64,000 bases of DNA from Bacillota bacterium (GTDB lineage Bacteria > Bacillota > Clostridia > Lachnospirales > Bianqueaceae), in assembly GCA_017442735.1 (NCBI GenBank), contig JAFRZE010000052.1, positions 1 through 64,000 of the forward strand, in the 5' to 3' direction. The notes beneath the pieces were generated by a model that searched no databases, was not told the origin of the DNA, and was given only the letters and a program-made list of their open reading frames with translations. Below are positions 52,676-61,844 of this stretch, one piece after another (positions within the stretch are counted from its first letter, which is position 1; every line of letters starts with the position of its first letter). Position numbers and translations under genes: made by a program.

Positions 52676-53236
52676 CTAATTCAGGCGATTTTTCAGCTTA
52701 AGGATCGCACTGGCATGAAAAGAACGAACAATATAGTAATTCATCTGTTTCATCCTGGCGATTTCGGTCAATGACTGATCTTCGAAATAGTGTTCTCTGA
52801 TCATCGCGCGTTCCATCGGTTCCAGATGATCCATCGCGTCATACAGGTTCAGCTGTTCATCCGTGATCTCCATGATAGTCTGATCCGGAAACGCCTCTTC
52901 CTCCGACTGCGTCGCAGCGCTGATGATTTCCGGGATGAGTCCTACTACGACCGGATTTTCACTTTGGATATTCCGGGCATCCCGTCTTTTTATCATCCAC
53001 TGATATCGAAGCGTCCCGTCCAGTATGGCTCCCCGGATCCGGTGGCAGGCATAGGTCGCGAACGGCCCCTTATCTTCACTGTAATGATCGACTGCGTGGA
53101 TCAGTCCGATACAACCTTCCTGATATACATCTTCCTCGGTCATACCTTCAGGTAAACCGCCTTTGATCCGGCTCATCACAAACCGGACCAGCAGAATATT
53201 CTCTTCGATCAGTCGTTTTCTGTCTTTTTCATCCAC
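52676..53236 (-). CDS. Short sigma-70 family factor at the sigD position
   Basis: A 186-residue protein. Residues 10-80 form region 2 (ENILLVRFVMSRI, EEDVYQEGCIGLIHAVDHYSEDKGPFATYACHRIRGAILDGTLRYQW), close in wording to FliA/WhiG/SigD-type factors. Residues 136-184 form region 4 with a DNA-binding helix pair (LEPMERAMIREHYFEDQSLTEIARMKQMN). A short acidic linker replaces region 3, so it is about 70 residues shorter than Bacillus SigD. In Bacillus sigD also lies just upstream of rpsB. I see no motility or chemotaxis genes, so its regulon is unknown. Confidence 0.8.
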   Translation of the reverse strand: MDEKDRKRLIEENILLVRFVMSRIKGGLPEGMTEEDVYQEGCIGLIHAVDHYSEDKGPFATYACHRIRGAILDGTLRYQWMIKRRDARNIQSENPVVVGLIPEIISAATQSEEEAFPDQTIMEITDEQLNLYDAMDHLEPMERAMIREHYFEDQSLTEIARMKQMNYYIVRSFHASAILKLKNRLN

Positions 53237-53272
53237 TGTCAGCTCCTCTCGGCTGAAAGTGGGTACAGGTCT

Positions 53273-55369
53273 TTATTCTTCTGTCTCTTCTATCTCTTTT
53301 TTGTATCCGCAGCCTTCCTCCAGGCAGACCAGCTTATGGATCCTTCCCTGTCTTTCATAAAGGATATGGCCGCAGTTCGGACAAAGCTTAGCTGTCGGTT
53401 TGTCCCAGGACATAAAGCTGCAGGTCGGATTGTCTTCACAGCCGTAATAGGTTCTTCCCTTCCGGCTTCTTCGGACCAGAATATCCTTCCCGCAGAGCGG
53501 ACACTGAACACCGATCTTCTCCAGATACGGTTTGGTGTTCCGGCACTCGGGGAATCCCGGACAGGCATAAAACTTGCCGAACCGTCCCATCTTCAGGACC
53601 ATCCGCCTGCCGCAGACGTCACAGATCTCATCTGTAACCTCATCCTGAATCGTGACTTTTTCGATCTCTTTCTCCGCGCTTTTCAGCTGAGGTTCAAAGG
53701 TATCATAAAACTCACGGATCACATCTTTCCAGGCACGCTGTCCGTCTTCCACCTGATCCAGCTCGTCCTCCATCTGCGCCGTAAAGCCGATATCGTTGAT
53801 CGATTTGAAATAGTCCGCGCTCATCTGATGAACGATGGATCCAAGCTCTGTCACATACAGGGCTTTCTTTTCTTTGGACACATAGCCGCGGCTGATCAGC
53901 GTGGTGATCGTCGGAGCGTAGGTACTGGGACGTCCCACACCGTTCTCCTCCATGGCGCGCACCAGAAGACCTTCCGTATATCTTGCCGGAGGCTGGGTAA
54001 AGTGCTGTTCCGGAAGGATCTTTTTCACTTTCAGCACATCCCCTTCCTTCATATCCTTGAAGCCCTTCAGGACATCATCGGTTTTTTCCTCATCCTGATA
54101 AACTTTCAAAAATCCCGGGAAACGAAGTACGGATCCGGAAGCTTCCAGTCGGATCTTATTCTTTCCCGTTTTGTCTTCAGCTGTGATATGCTGGGTCTCA
54201 TATTCACAGGGAGCCATCCGGCTGGCAAGGAAGCGATAATAGATCAGCTGATAAAGCCGCATCTGGTCTTTCGAGAGAGAGCCTTCAATACTCTTCGGAT
54301 CCAGCAGCAGATTGGTCGGACGGATCGCTTCATGCGCGTCCTGGATCCGTCTTCCTTTTCCCTGCCGCACGGAAGAGGCGACATACTCTTCACCGATCTT
54401 CGTTTTGATATATTCCGCGGCCTGCTGCTGCATTTCTTCCGCAATACGCGTGCTGTCCGTACGCAGATACGTGATCAGGCCTGTCTGCCCCATACCGGAC
54501 AGTTCCACACCTTCATAAAGCATCTGGGCGATACTCATCGTCTTCTGCGGTGAAAAACCGAGCTTCCGGCTGGCTTCCTGCTGCAGTGTACTCGTTGTAA
54601 ATGCTTCCGGCGCCTTCCGGCTGCGTTTGCCCGTCCGGATAGACTGGATGGAAAAATCGCCCGCTTTCCTGATCTTCTCACAGACTTCCTCTGTCTGTAC
54701 CTGGTCGACGAGTTCAGCCTTCTCTTCACCGACAGTTGTCAGCTGCATTTTCAGCATCCCTGCATGCGTTTGGTTTTCCAGGGATAAATCAACGGTCCAG
54801 AACTCTTTCTGCTCGAAATCCGCGATGTCCTTTTCCCTGTCGCACAGAAGAGAAAGGCAGGCTGCCTGCACGCGTCCCGCGCTGAGTCCTTTTTTGATTT
54901 TTTTCCAAAGAAGCGGGCTCATCTGATAGCCGACGATCCTGTCCAGTACACGGCGTGCCTGCTGCGCGTCGACCAGATCCTGATCGATCGCCCTCGAATG
55001 CTTCATCGCTTCTCGTACAGCCTGTTTGGTGATCTCGTTAAACGTGATCCGGCTGGCTTTTTCGGGATCGATCCCAAGCGCGATCGCCAGATGCCAGGAG
55101 ATCGCTTCTCCCTCACGGTCAGGGTCTGTAGCCAGATAAACGACATCCGCCTTTTTAGCCGCGGTTTTGAGTTCGCTGAGTACGTCTCCCTTGCCGCGGA
55201 TCGTGATATAATGCGGTTCAAAATCGTTCTCTATATCAACGCCCATCTGGCTCTTCGGCAGATCTCTCACATGTCCTTCCGAAGCAATGACCTGATAGGT
55301 GCTTCCCAGGAACTTTCGGATCGTTTTTGCCTTTGTCGGTGATTCTACGATCACTAATTTTTTCGCCAT
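53273..55369 (-). CDS. topA: DNA topoisomerase I
   Basis: A 698-residue type IA topoisomerase that relaxes negative supercoils. The start MAKKLVIVESPTKAKTI has GAGGAG 4 bases upstream, and earlier in-frame codons run back into dprA. The Toprim acidic triad is in ATDPDREGEA; the nucleophile Tyr301 is in GLITYLRTDSTR. Three C-terminal zinc ribbons are visible (CDVCGRRM, CPLCGKDI, CPNCGHIL), ending in CLEEGCGYKK. It follows dprA by 20 bases. Confidence 0.98.
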   Translation of the reverse strand: MAKKLVIVESPTKAKTIRKFLGSTYQVIASEGHVRDLPKSQMGVDIENDFEPHYITIRGKGDVLSELKTAAKKADVVYLATDPDREGEAISWHLAIALGIDPEKASRITFNEITKQAVREAMKHSRAIDQDLVDAQQARRVLDRIVGYQMSPLLWKKIKKGLSAGRVQAACLSLLCDREKDIADFEQKEFWTVDLSLENQTHAGMLKMQLTTVGEEKAELVDQVQTEEVCEKIRKAGDFSIQSIRTGKRSRKAPEAFTTSTLQQEASRKLGFSPQKTMSIAQMLYEGVELSGMGQTGLITYLRTDSTRIAEEMQQQAAEYIKTKIGEEYVASSVRQGKGRRIQDAHEAIRPTNLLLDPKSIEGSLSKDQMRLYQLIYYRFLASRMAPCEYETQHITAEDKTGKNKIRLEASGSVLRFPGFLKVYQDEEKTDDVLKGFKDMKEGDVLKVKKILPEQHFTQPPARYTEGLLVRAMEENGVGRPSTYAPTITTLISRGYVSKEKKALYVTELGSIVHQMSADYFKSINDIGFTAQMEDELDQVEDGQRAWKDVIREFYDTFEPQLKSAEKEIEKVTIQDEVTDEICDVCGRRMVLKMGRFGKFYACPGFPECRNTKPYLEKIGVQCPLCGKDILVRRSRKGRTYYGCEDNPTCSFMSWDKPTAKLCPNCGHILYERQGRIHKLVCLEEGCGYKKEIEETEE

Positions 55370-55389
55370 ACTTCTCCTCAATTCATGAA

Positions 55390-56379
55390 TTACTTTCGAT
55401 AGATTTTCAGTCCGTCCCGTCTTTCGATCCATCCACCCATCTCTAGCATCGTCAGTCCCGTCTGGATTTTCGAGGGGCTTTCTCCTGTAGCGGAGCAAAG
55501 CTCCTCGGGCGATGAACCGAAATCATCGATCTTATCGTACAACCATTTCCACCCATCGTAGGCGGATCTGCCTGTCTTGCTCTTTTCATCTTCAACTTCT
55601 TCGATGGAAATCTGCCTTTGTTTATACCTCTCCGCGACCATATCAGCAGAAGTGACCACTTCCGCCCCGTCTGTCAGCAACCGATGAACGCCTACGGAAT
55701 TCATCTCAAAGATGCTTCCCGGTACCGCGAACAGATCCTTGCCCTGCTCGATCGCGTACTGGGCTGTATTGATCGCGCCGCTTCTTCCCGCTGCCTGAAC
55801 TACAACGACCGCAAGCGAGATCCCGCTGATCAGACGGTTCCTTTCCAGGAAATTCCATTTTTCTGTGTGCGTCCCCGGCGGATACTCAGAGAGAACAAGT
55901 CCTTTCGAAGCTGTCCGTTCAAACAGCCAGGTGTTGGACGGCGGATAACATTTATCGAGTCCTCCGGGGAGAAAAGCGATCGTACAACCGGAAACATCCA
56001 GCGCGCCTTTATGCGCGCAGCTGTCGATCCCTCGTGCCATACCGCTGACAACTACCAGTCCTTCTTTTGCACATGAGCGGGCTATTTCATAGGCGGCTTT
56101 TTCTCCATAAGCGGAGCTGTTTCTCGTTCCCACGATCGCGATCGAGTCCTTTTGTGCCAGGGACAGATCCCCCCGGTAAAACAATGCTTTCGGAGGATTC
56201 TCTATGTTTCTTAGCATCGCGGGATATGTTTCTTCTTCAGAAAAAACCAAACCGATTCCCTTGCGGTCACACTCCTCACGAAGCGCAGCCAGATAATCAG
56301 TTCGGTCCTTTGCGTTGAGAAACTTCTGGCCAAGCGACCATAAGTAATCATTTTGTTCTTTTGTAGTAGTCTGTATCAT
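55390..56379 (-). CDS. dprA: DNA processing protein DprA
   Basis: A 329-residue protein that loads RecA on incoming single strands during transformation. The Rossmann fold contains SIAIVGTRNSSAYGEKAAYEIA, VVSGMARGIDSCAHKGAL and SGAINTAQYAIEQGKDLFAVPGS. The N-terminal 45 residues form a short SAM-like domain, and the C-terminal 60 residues a winged helix (DFGSSPEELCSATGESPSKIQTGLTMLEMGGWIERRDGLKIYRK). Paired back to back with comM, it suggests natural competence genes are kept, though DprA occurs in many noncompetent species. Confidence 0.96.
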   Translation of the reverse strand: MIQTTTKEQNDYLWSLGQKFLNAKDRTDYLAALREECDRKGIGLVFSEEETYPAMLRNIENPPKALFYRGDLSLAQKDSIAIVGTRNSSAYGEKAAYEIARSCAKEGLVVVSGMARGIDSCAHKGALDVSGCTIAFLPGGLDKCYPPSNTWLFERTASKGLVLSEYPPGTHTEKWNFLERNRLISGISLAVVVVQAAGRSGAINTAQYAIEQGKDLFAVPGSIFEMNSVGVHRLLTDGAEVVTSADMVAERYKQRQISIEEVEDEKSKTGRSAYDGWKWLYDKIDDFGSSPEELCSATGESPSKIQTGLTMLEMGGWIERRDGLKIYRK

Positions 56380-56412
56380 ATAAATCCTTTCTACAGACTC
56401 TTAGACCAAAAC

Positions 56413-56441
56413 ATTATAAGCGATTTCCTCCTTCTTGTACA
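56413..56441 (-). promoter_or_regulatory. dprA-topA promoter
   Basis: TGTACA and TATAAT on the minus strand are spaced by 17 bases; the dprA ATG is about 35 bases after the -10 box. Confidence 0.55.
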
Positions 56442-56452
56442 GCCCTTTTTCA

Positions 56453-56476
56453 AATTTTCAAAAAAAAGTGAAAATT
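56453..56476. repeat. A/T-rich inverted repeat between dprA and comM
   Basis: AATTTTCA and TGAAAATT are separated by the 8 bases AAAAAAAG. It lies between the two divergent promoters and could be an operator or just curved DNA. No regulator is identified. Confidence 0.45.
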
Positions 56477-56569
56477 GTCTGAAAAACTGCCGATAATAAT
56501 AATAGGGGGGTATATCTTAATTTAGAAAAGCTGTCTTTTCTCTGACAAAGACCGCTAAAGGAGGATTCT

Positions 56570-58087
56570 ATGTTTTATCGTATTCACAGTGCCGCGATCA
56601 GTGGTCTGACAGGCGTTCTTCTGGAGATCGAATGCTACGTGTCCGGAGGACTGCCAAACTTTACCGTTGTCGGGATCCCGCCGTCTCACGGCGCGGCCTG
56701 CCGGGAAAGGATCCGCAGTGCGCTTAAAAACGCGGGGTTTACTCTTCCGCCATCCAGGATCACGATCAATATTCGTTCCAAAGATCAGCTTTTGACACCC
56801 GACACATCATCCCTTTCGGCTCTGGATCTTCCCGTCGCGCTTACGATCCTTGCCTGCGAAAGACAGATCCCGACCGATCTGCTGGACCAGGCCGTCTGGT
56901 TAGGTGAGTTTGGCCTCGACGGCAGTATCAAGCCTTTATACGGCGCGCTCTGTATGACCCGGACAGCCAAAAGAGATCTTCCTTCCGCGGGCAGCATCTT
57001 TCTGCCTCTTGACAACGCTCCGGAAGCCGCGTTATTCCCGGGTCTGCCTGTCTACGGCATTTCCAGTCTTCAGGAAACGGTAGACCTGCTCCGTTCCCAT
57101 CATCTTCCGAAACCGGCCGTCCCTGTTCAAAAACCGGCCGCGGTCCATGTATCCGGATTCGATCTGATCAAAGGTCAGCAGTTAGCCAAACGGGTCATGA
57201 CGATCGCCGCTGCCGGAATGCACAACATGCTGATGATCGGTCCTCCCGGATGCGGAAAGACCATGCTGGCCCACGAACTGCCTGCCCTGCTTCCTCCGCT
57301 TACATATGAAGAGAAGCTGGAACTGACTGAAATATACAGCAATTCTCAGCTTCTTTCCGTGAGTGAGGGGATGATCCATGATCGTCCCTTCCGGCAGCCT
57401 CATCATTCGACCACGTCGATCGCACTGATCGGCGGCGGTAATATTCCGAAACCGGGAGAGATCACACTCTCTCACCATGGTGTTTTGTTCCTCGATGAAC
57501 TCCCTGAATTTGCCAGAAGCGCCATTGAAAGTATGCGGGAGCCCCTGGAAGAACACCGGGTGCGGATCAGCCGCATATCCGGCACCTTCACCTATCCGGC
57601 GGACTTTCTGCTGGCAGCTGCCATGAATCCCTGTCCCTGCGGGCATTATCCCGACAGAGATCTTTGCCACTGCAGCGAGACCCGGATCAAGGCGTATTAC
57701 GAAAAAATCAAAAGTCCTCTCTTTGACAGGATCGATCTCATCGTAACATTGAAACCTGTTACCACAGCCGATATTCGGACACAGACAGAGTTTACCTATC
57801 AGAAAGCCCTGGAGCTCGTTTCAACCGCGCATCAGGCACAGGAAAAGCGTTTTGGGCAAAAAGGCTGTTACAATTCCCGCATGAGCACGGAAGAACTTGA
57901 AAAATACGCGGCACTGGATGAAGAATGTCATCTCTTCACCGAACAGGCAATGTCACGCTACCATCTGTCCATGCGTGGTTATCATAAGATCCTGAAAGTG
58001 GCCCGGACACTGGCCGACATGGAAGGATCAGAAAAGATCCGTCTATGTGATCTCGCGGAAGCGATCCAGTACCGCAGTATTCTCTGA
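56570..58087 (+). CDS. comM: ComM/YifB-family magnesium chelatase-like ATPase
   Basis: A 505-residue AAA+ helicase-like protein. ComM of naturally competent bacteria promotes branch migration during integration of transformed DNA. The N-terminal ChlI-like domain (1-180) has GLPNFTVVGIPPSHGAACRERIRSALKNAGF. The ATPase has Walker A GPPGCGKT (224-231), Walker B GVLFLDELPEF, and FRQPHHSTTSIALIGGG. The C-terminus carries NPCPCGHYPDRDLCHCS and RYHLSMRGYHKILKVARTLADMEG. AAAGGAGG lies 5 bases before the ATG. It ends 10 bases from the convergent acetyltransferase gene. Confidence 0.96.
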   Translation: MFYRIHSAAISGLTGVLLEIECYVSGGLPNFTVVGIPPSHGAACRERIRSALKNAGFTLPPSRITINIRSKDQLLTPDTSSLSALDLPVALTILACERQIPTDLLDQAVWLGEFGLDGSIKPLYGALCMTRTAKRDLPSAGSIFLPLDNAPEAALFPGLPVYGISSLQETVDLLRSHHLPKPAVPVQKPAAVHVSGFDLIKGQQLAKRVMTIAAAGMHNMLMIGPPGCGKTMLAHELPALLPPLTYEEKLELTEIYSNSQLLSVSEGMIHDRPFRQPHHSTTSIALIGGGNIPKPGEITLSHHGVLFLDELPEFARSAIESMREPLEEHRVRISRISGTFTYPADFLLAAAMNPCPCGHYPDRDLCHCSETRIKAYYEKIKSPLFDRIDLIVTLKPVTTADIRTQTEFTYQKALELVSTAHQAQEKRFGQKGCYNSRMSTEELEKYAALDEECHLFTEQAMSRYHLSMRGYHKILKVARTLADMEGSEKIRLCDLAEAIQYRSIL

Positions 58088-58097
58088 GATCATCTTT

Positions 58098-58562
58098 TTA
58101 CGGCAGCCAGGTCATATTATGGTATTTTTCGTGATCATCCATAAAACCGACGGCCCGGTACAGGGGATAACCATCTTCCGTCGCCTTGAGTTCCATACGG
58201 GATAATCCCATGGTTCTCGCGTCCTCGATCATTGTGTTCATGATCTTTCTTGCATACCCTTTCCTCCGGGCGTAAGGCCTGGTGTAGACATTCAGGACTG
58301 TCCCTGTTTTGCCGTTGATAAAGGAAGGACTCATGGGTTTGATCACCACAAGCAGGAAGGCACAGGAAACGACTTCTTCCTTTTCTCTGATCAGATAAAC
58401 GAAAAGATTTTTGTTCAGTGTTTCACGGTAATAATCAGGCAGGCTCTGCCTGATCTTCCGCACGGTCTCTTCTTCCAGGGTTCCGTTATCTTCCTGGAGA
58501 TAGGCCAGCCGAAGTTCGACCAGAGTGCTGATATCTTCCGGACAAGCTTTTTCTACGATCAT
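58098..58562 (-). CDS. GNAT-family N-acetyltransferase
   Basis: A 154-residue single-domain protein. The acetyl-CoA binding motif is ARRKGYARKIM (98-108), preceded by the strand GTVLNVYTRPY and followed by the ELKATEDGYPLYRAVGF motif B. The opening ACPEDISTLVELRLAYLQED is typical of the group. The acceptor (amino acid, peptide, antibiotic or protein) cannot be told. It stands alone, converging on comM and separated from the tRNA operon by a terminator. Confidence 0.88.
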   Translation of the reverse strand: MIVEKACPEDISTLVELRLAYLQEDNGTLEEETVRKIRQSLPDYYRETLNKNLFVYLIREKEEVVSCAFLLVVIKPMSPSFINGKTGTVLNVYTRPYARRKGYARKIMNTMIEDARTMGLSRMELKATEDGYPLYRAVGFMDDHEKYHNMTWLP

Positions 58563-58596
58563 GCTTCTTCCTCCATTCGCGTTCCATCATACGGAC

Positions 58597-58623
58597 ATGA
58601 AAAAACCACCTCAAGGGTGGTTT
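58597..58623 (-). terminator. Terminator of the Leu-Phe-Gly-Arg tRNA operon
   Basis: AAACCACC and GGTGGTTT pair with a 5-base loop; on the minus strand TTTTTT follows. It is 4 bases after tRNA-Arg. Confidence 0.9.
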
Positions 58624-58627
58624 CAGA

Positions 58628-58701
58628 TGCGTGCAGTAGGATTCGAACCCGCGGCCTTCTGGTCCGTAGCCAGACGCTCTATCCAGCTGAGCTATGCACG
58701 C
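58628..58701 (-). tRNA. tRNA-Arg(ACG)
   Basis: A 74-base tRNA. Acceptor GCGTGCA pairs with TGCACGC, discriminator A. The anticodon loop CTACGGA in stem TCTGG/CCAGA gives ACG, which is read as ICG for CGN codons after deamination. CCA is not encoded. Last gene of the operon. Confidence 0.96.
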
Positions 58702-58705
58702 ACAA

Positions 58706-58776
58706 AGCGGGTGAAGGGAATCGGACCCTCGTATCTAGCTTGGAAGGCTAGTGTTCTACCATTGAACTACACCCGC
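58706..58776 (-). tRNA. tRNA-Gly(TCC)
   Basis: A 71-base tRNA. Acceptor GCGGGTG pairs with CACCCGC, discriminator T. The anticodon loop CTTCCAA in stem CTAGC/GCTAG gives TCC for GGA/GGG codons. CCA is not encoded. Confidence 0.96.
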
Positions 58777-58787
58777 AAAAGGGAAAA

Positions 58788-58860
58788 TGCCCAGAACCGG
58801 AATCGAACCAGTGACACGTGGATTTTCAGTCCACTGCTCTACCATCTGAGCTATCTGGGC
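58788..58860 (-). tRNA. tRNA-Phe(GAA)
   Basis: A 73-base tRNA. Acceptor GCCCAGA pairs with TCTGGGC, discriminator A. The anticodon loop CTGAAAA in stem GTGGA/TCCAC gives GAA. The T-arm ACTGGTTCGATTCCGGT is good. CCA is not encoded. Confidence 0.97.
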
Positions 58861-58876
58861 TTATATAATACTGAGA

Positions 58877-58960
58877 TGCCGGAGACCGGGATCGAACCGG
58901 TACGGGTTTGACCCCGCAGGATTTTAAGTCCTGTGCGTCTGCCAATTCCGCCACTCCGGC
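58877..58960 (-). tRNA. tRNA-Leu(TAA)
   Basis: An 84-base class II tRNA with a long variable arm. Acceptor GCCGGAG pairs with CTCCGGC, discriminator A. The anticodon loop CTTAAAA in stem CAGGA/TCCTG gives TAA for UUA/UUG. First gene of the operon. Confidence 0.97.
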
Positions 58961-59013
58961 AATCGGGACTGGCCGACGTGACCGCACTAAGCCAGTCATT
59001 CGCGACAAATGGT

Positions 59014-59042
59014 ATAATATCACAGTCCCCTATCAAAGTCAA
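59014..59042 (-). promoter_or_regulatory. Promoter of the tRNA operon
   Basis: TTGACT and TATTAT on the minus strand are spaced by 17 bases, just after the ispF stop and about 50 bases before tRNA-Leu. Confidence 0.7.
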
Positions 59043-59052
59043 CTATAATTTT

Positions 59053-59529
59053 TTAAAGTTTTTCTTCCAACAGACATACCGCCTGCGCGGCCATTCCCTC
59101 TTCTCTGCCGGTAAAGCCCAGCTTTTCTTCCGTGGTCGCTTTGACATTTATGCAGGCTGTGTCCGTACCAAGCGCCGCCGCGATATTCCTTCTCATCTCT
59201 TCCGTATAGGGAGCGATCTTCGGCTTCTGCGCGATCAGAAGCGCGTCCACATTGCCGATCCGGTAGCCCTTCTGATCCATCAGGCCGGCTACTTCTTTCA
59301 AAAGGACCATACTGGATACACCAAGGTAAGCCGGATCCGTATCCGGGAAAAGCTTTCCTATATCTCCCAATGCCAAAGCGCCGAGGATCGCGTCCATGAC
59401 CGCGTGGACCAGCACATCCGCGTCCGAATGCCCGTCCAGACCAAAGGGATAAGGTATTTTTACACCGCCAAGGATCAGGTCTCTGCCTTCCTTCAGCCGA
59501 TGTACATCATAACCGATACCGATTTTCAT
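59053..59529 (-). CDS. ispF: 2-C-methyl-D-erythritol 2,4-cyclodiphosphate synthase
   Basis: A 158-residue trimeric enzyme of the MEP route. The metal ligands are Asp8, His10 (GIGYDVHRL) and His42 ([18 protein letters not shown]). [12 protein letters not shown] and the C-terminal [28 protein letters not shown] are conserved. It stands apart from dxr and ispG of the same route, and the ispD partner that often precedes it is not present. Confidence 0.97.
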   Translation of the reverse strand: MKIGIGYDVHRLKEGRDLILGGVKIPYPFGLDGHSDADVLVHAVMDAILGALALGDIGKLFPDTDPAYLGVSSMVLLKEVAGLMDQKGYRIGNVDALLIAQKPKIAPYTEEMRRNIAAALGTDTACINVKATTEEKLGFTGREEGMAAQAVCLLEEKL

Positions 59530-59574
59530 GATAAAACCTCAAATGATAAGATGGTAGGATTATACCACACTTCA

Positions 59575-59625
59575 AATCTTCAAAAAAGCCCCTTCGGGAA
59601 AGCGGGCTTTCCAAAAGGGGCTTTT
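59575..59625 (-). terminator. groESL terminator
   Basis: AAAAGCCCCTT (59584-59594) and AAGGGGCTTTT (59615-59625) pair, with a second hairpin GGAAAG/CTTTCC nested in the loop. On the minus strand CTTTTTTGAAG follows. It lies 27 bases after the groEL stop. Confidence 0.9.
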
Positions 59626-59651
59626 CTCGATCTTTACATGGCTTTGCTTGA

Positions 59652-61295
<1,644 letters not shown>

Positions 61296-61583
61296 TTAAT
61301 CTTCTACGATCGCCAGAATATCGCTCTGCTTCAGGATCATATATTCATTGCCTTCCAGCTTGACTTCTGTGCCGGCATACTTGGCATAGATGACTTTCTG
61401 GCCGACCTTAACTTCCATCTTCACTTCCTTGCCATCGATCACTCCGCCGGGACCTACAGCAATCACTTCCGCTTCCTGCGGTTTTTCCTTCGCGTTACCG
61501 GTGAGCACGATGCCGGATTTGGTCGTTTCGATCGCTTCCAGCTGTTTCACAACAACTTTATCGCCCAAAGGAACTAACTTCAT
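61296..61583 (-). CDS. groS: Co-chaperonin GroES
   Basis: A 95-residue lid of the GroEL chamber. KLVPLGDKVVVKQLEAIETTKSGIVL, the mobile loop GNAKEKPQEAEVIAVGPG and KVIYAKYAGTEVKLEGNEYMIL are typical. It is the first gene of the operon, with CIRCE in its leader. Confidence 0.98.
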   Translation of the reverse strand: MKLVPLGDKVVVKQLEAIETTKSGIVLTGNAKEKPQEAEVIAVGPGGVIDGKEVKMEVKVGQKVIYAKYAGTEVKLEGNEYMILKQSDILAIVED

Positions 61584-61620
61584 GGATACTACCTCCTGAT
61601 ATTACCTTGTTTCCAAATTG

Positions 61621-61647
61621 TTAGCACTCTTGTTTATCGAGTGCTAA
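61621..61647. promoter_or_regulatory. CIRCE operator for HrcA
   Basis: TTAGCACTC, nine spacer bases, then GAGTGCTAA: a perfect match to the CIRCE consensus. It lies between the groES promoter and gene. HrcA binding would repress groESL at normal temperature. hrcA is not in this window. Confidence 0.97.
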
Positions 61648-61659
61648 ACCACAACTGCT

Positions 61660-61688
61660 ATCATATTCGAAACCCCGAATGATATCAA
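61660..61688 (-). promoter_or_regulatory. groESL promoter
   Basis: TTGATA and TATGAT on the minus strand are spaced by 17 bases. The expected start of transcription is 5-10 bases before CIRCE, which would be in the leader. Confidence 0.78.
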
Positions 61689-61780
61689 CCTGACGCATTC
61701 GATAATAATCCGAATTATTTCTATTTTCCTTTATTATTCTCTGTTTATCTCCGTTTTCCTCTGTTTTTGATTTTCTTCCC

Positions 61781-61809
61781 TTGACTGGTTTTTGCGGGCA
61801 GGCTATAAT
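61781..61809 (+). promoter_or_regulatory. tmcAL promoter
   Basis: TTGACT and TATAAT are spaced by 17 bases, a near-consensus vegetative promoter ending 35 bases before the ATG. A T/C-rich tract (about 61710-61780) lies before it. Confidence 0.8.
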
Positions 61810-61844
61810 TCTACTCATATCAACCAGACGAGGTGTCTTTTGTC

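Noticed and set aside
58628-58960. Interpretation of the tRNA cluster as a repeat array or CRISPR
   Set aside because: The four units fold as distinct tRNAs with different anticodons. No regularly spaced direct repeats were seen anywhere in the window.
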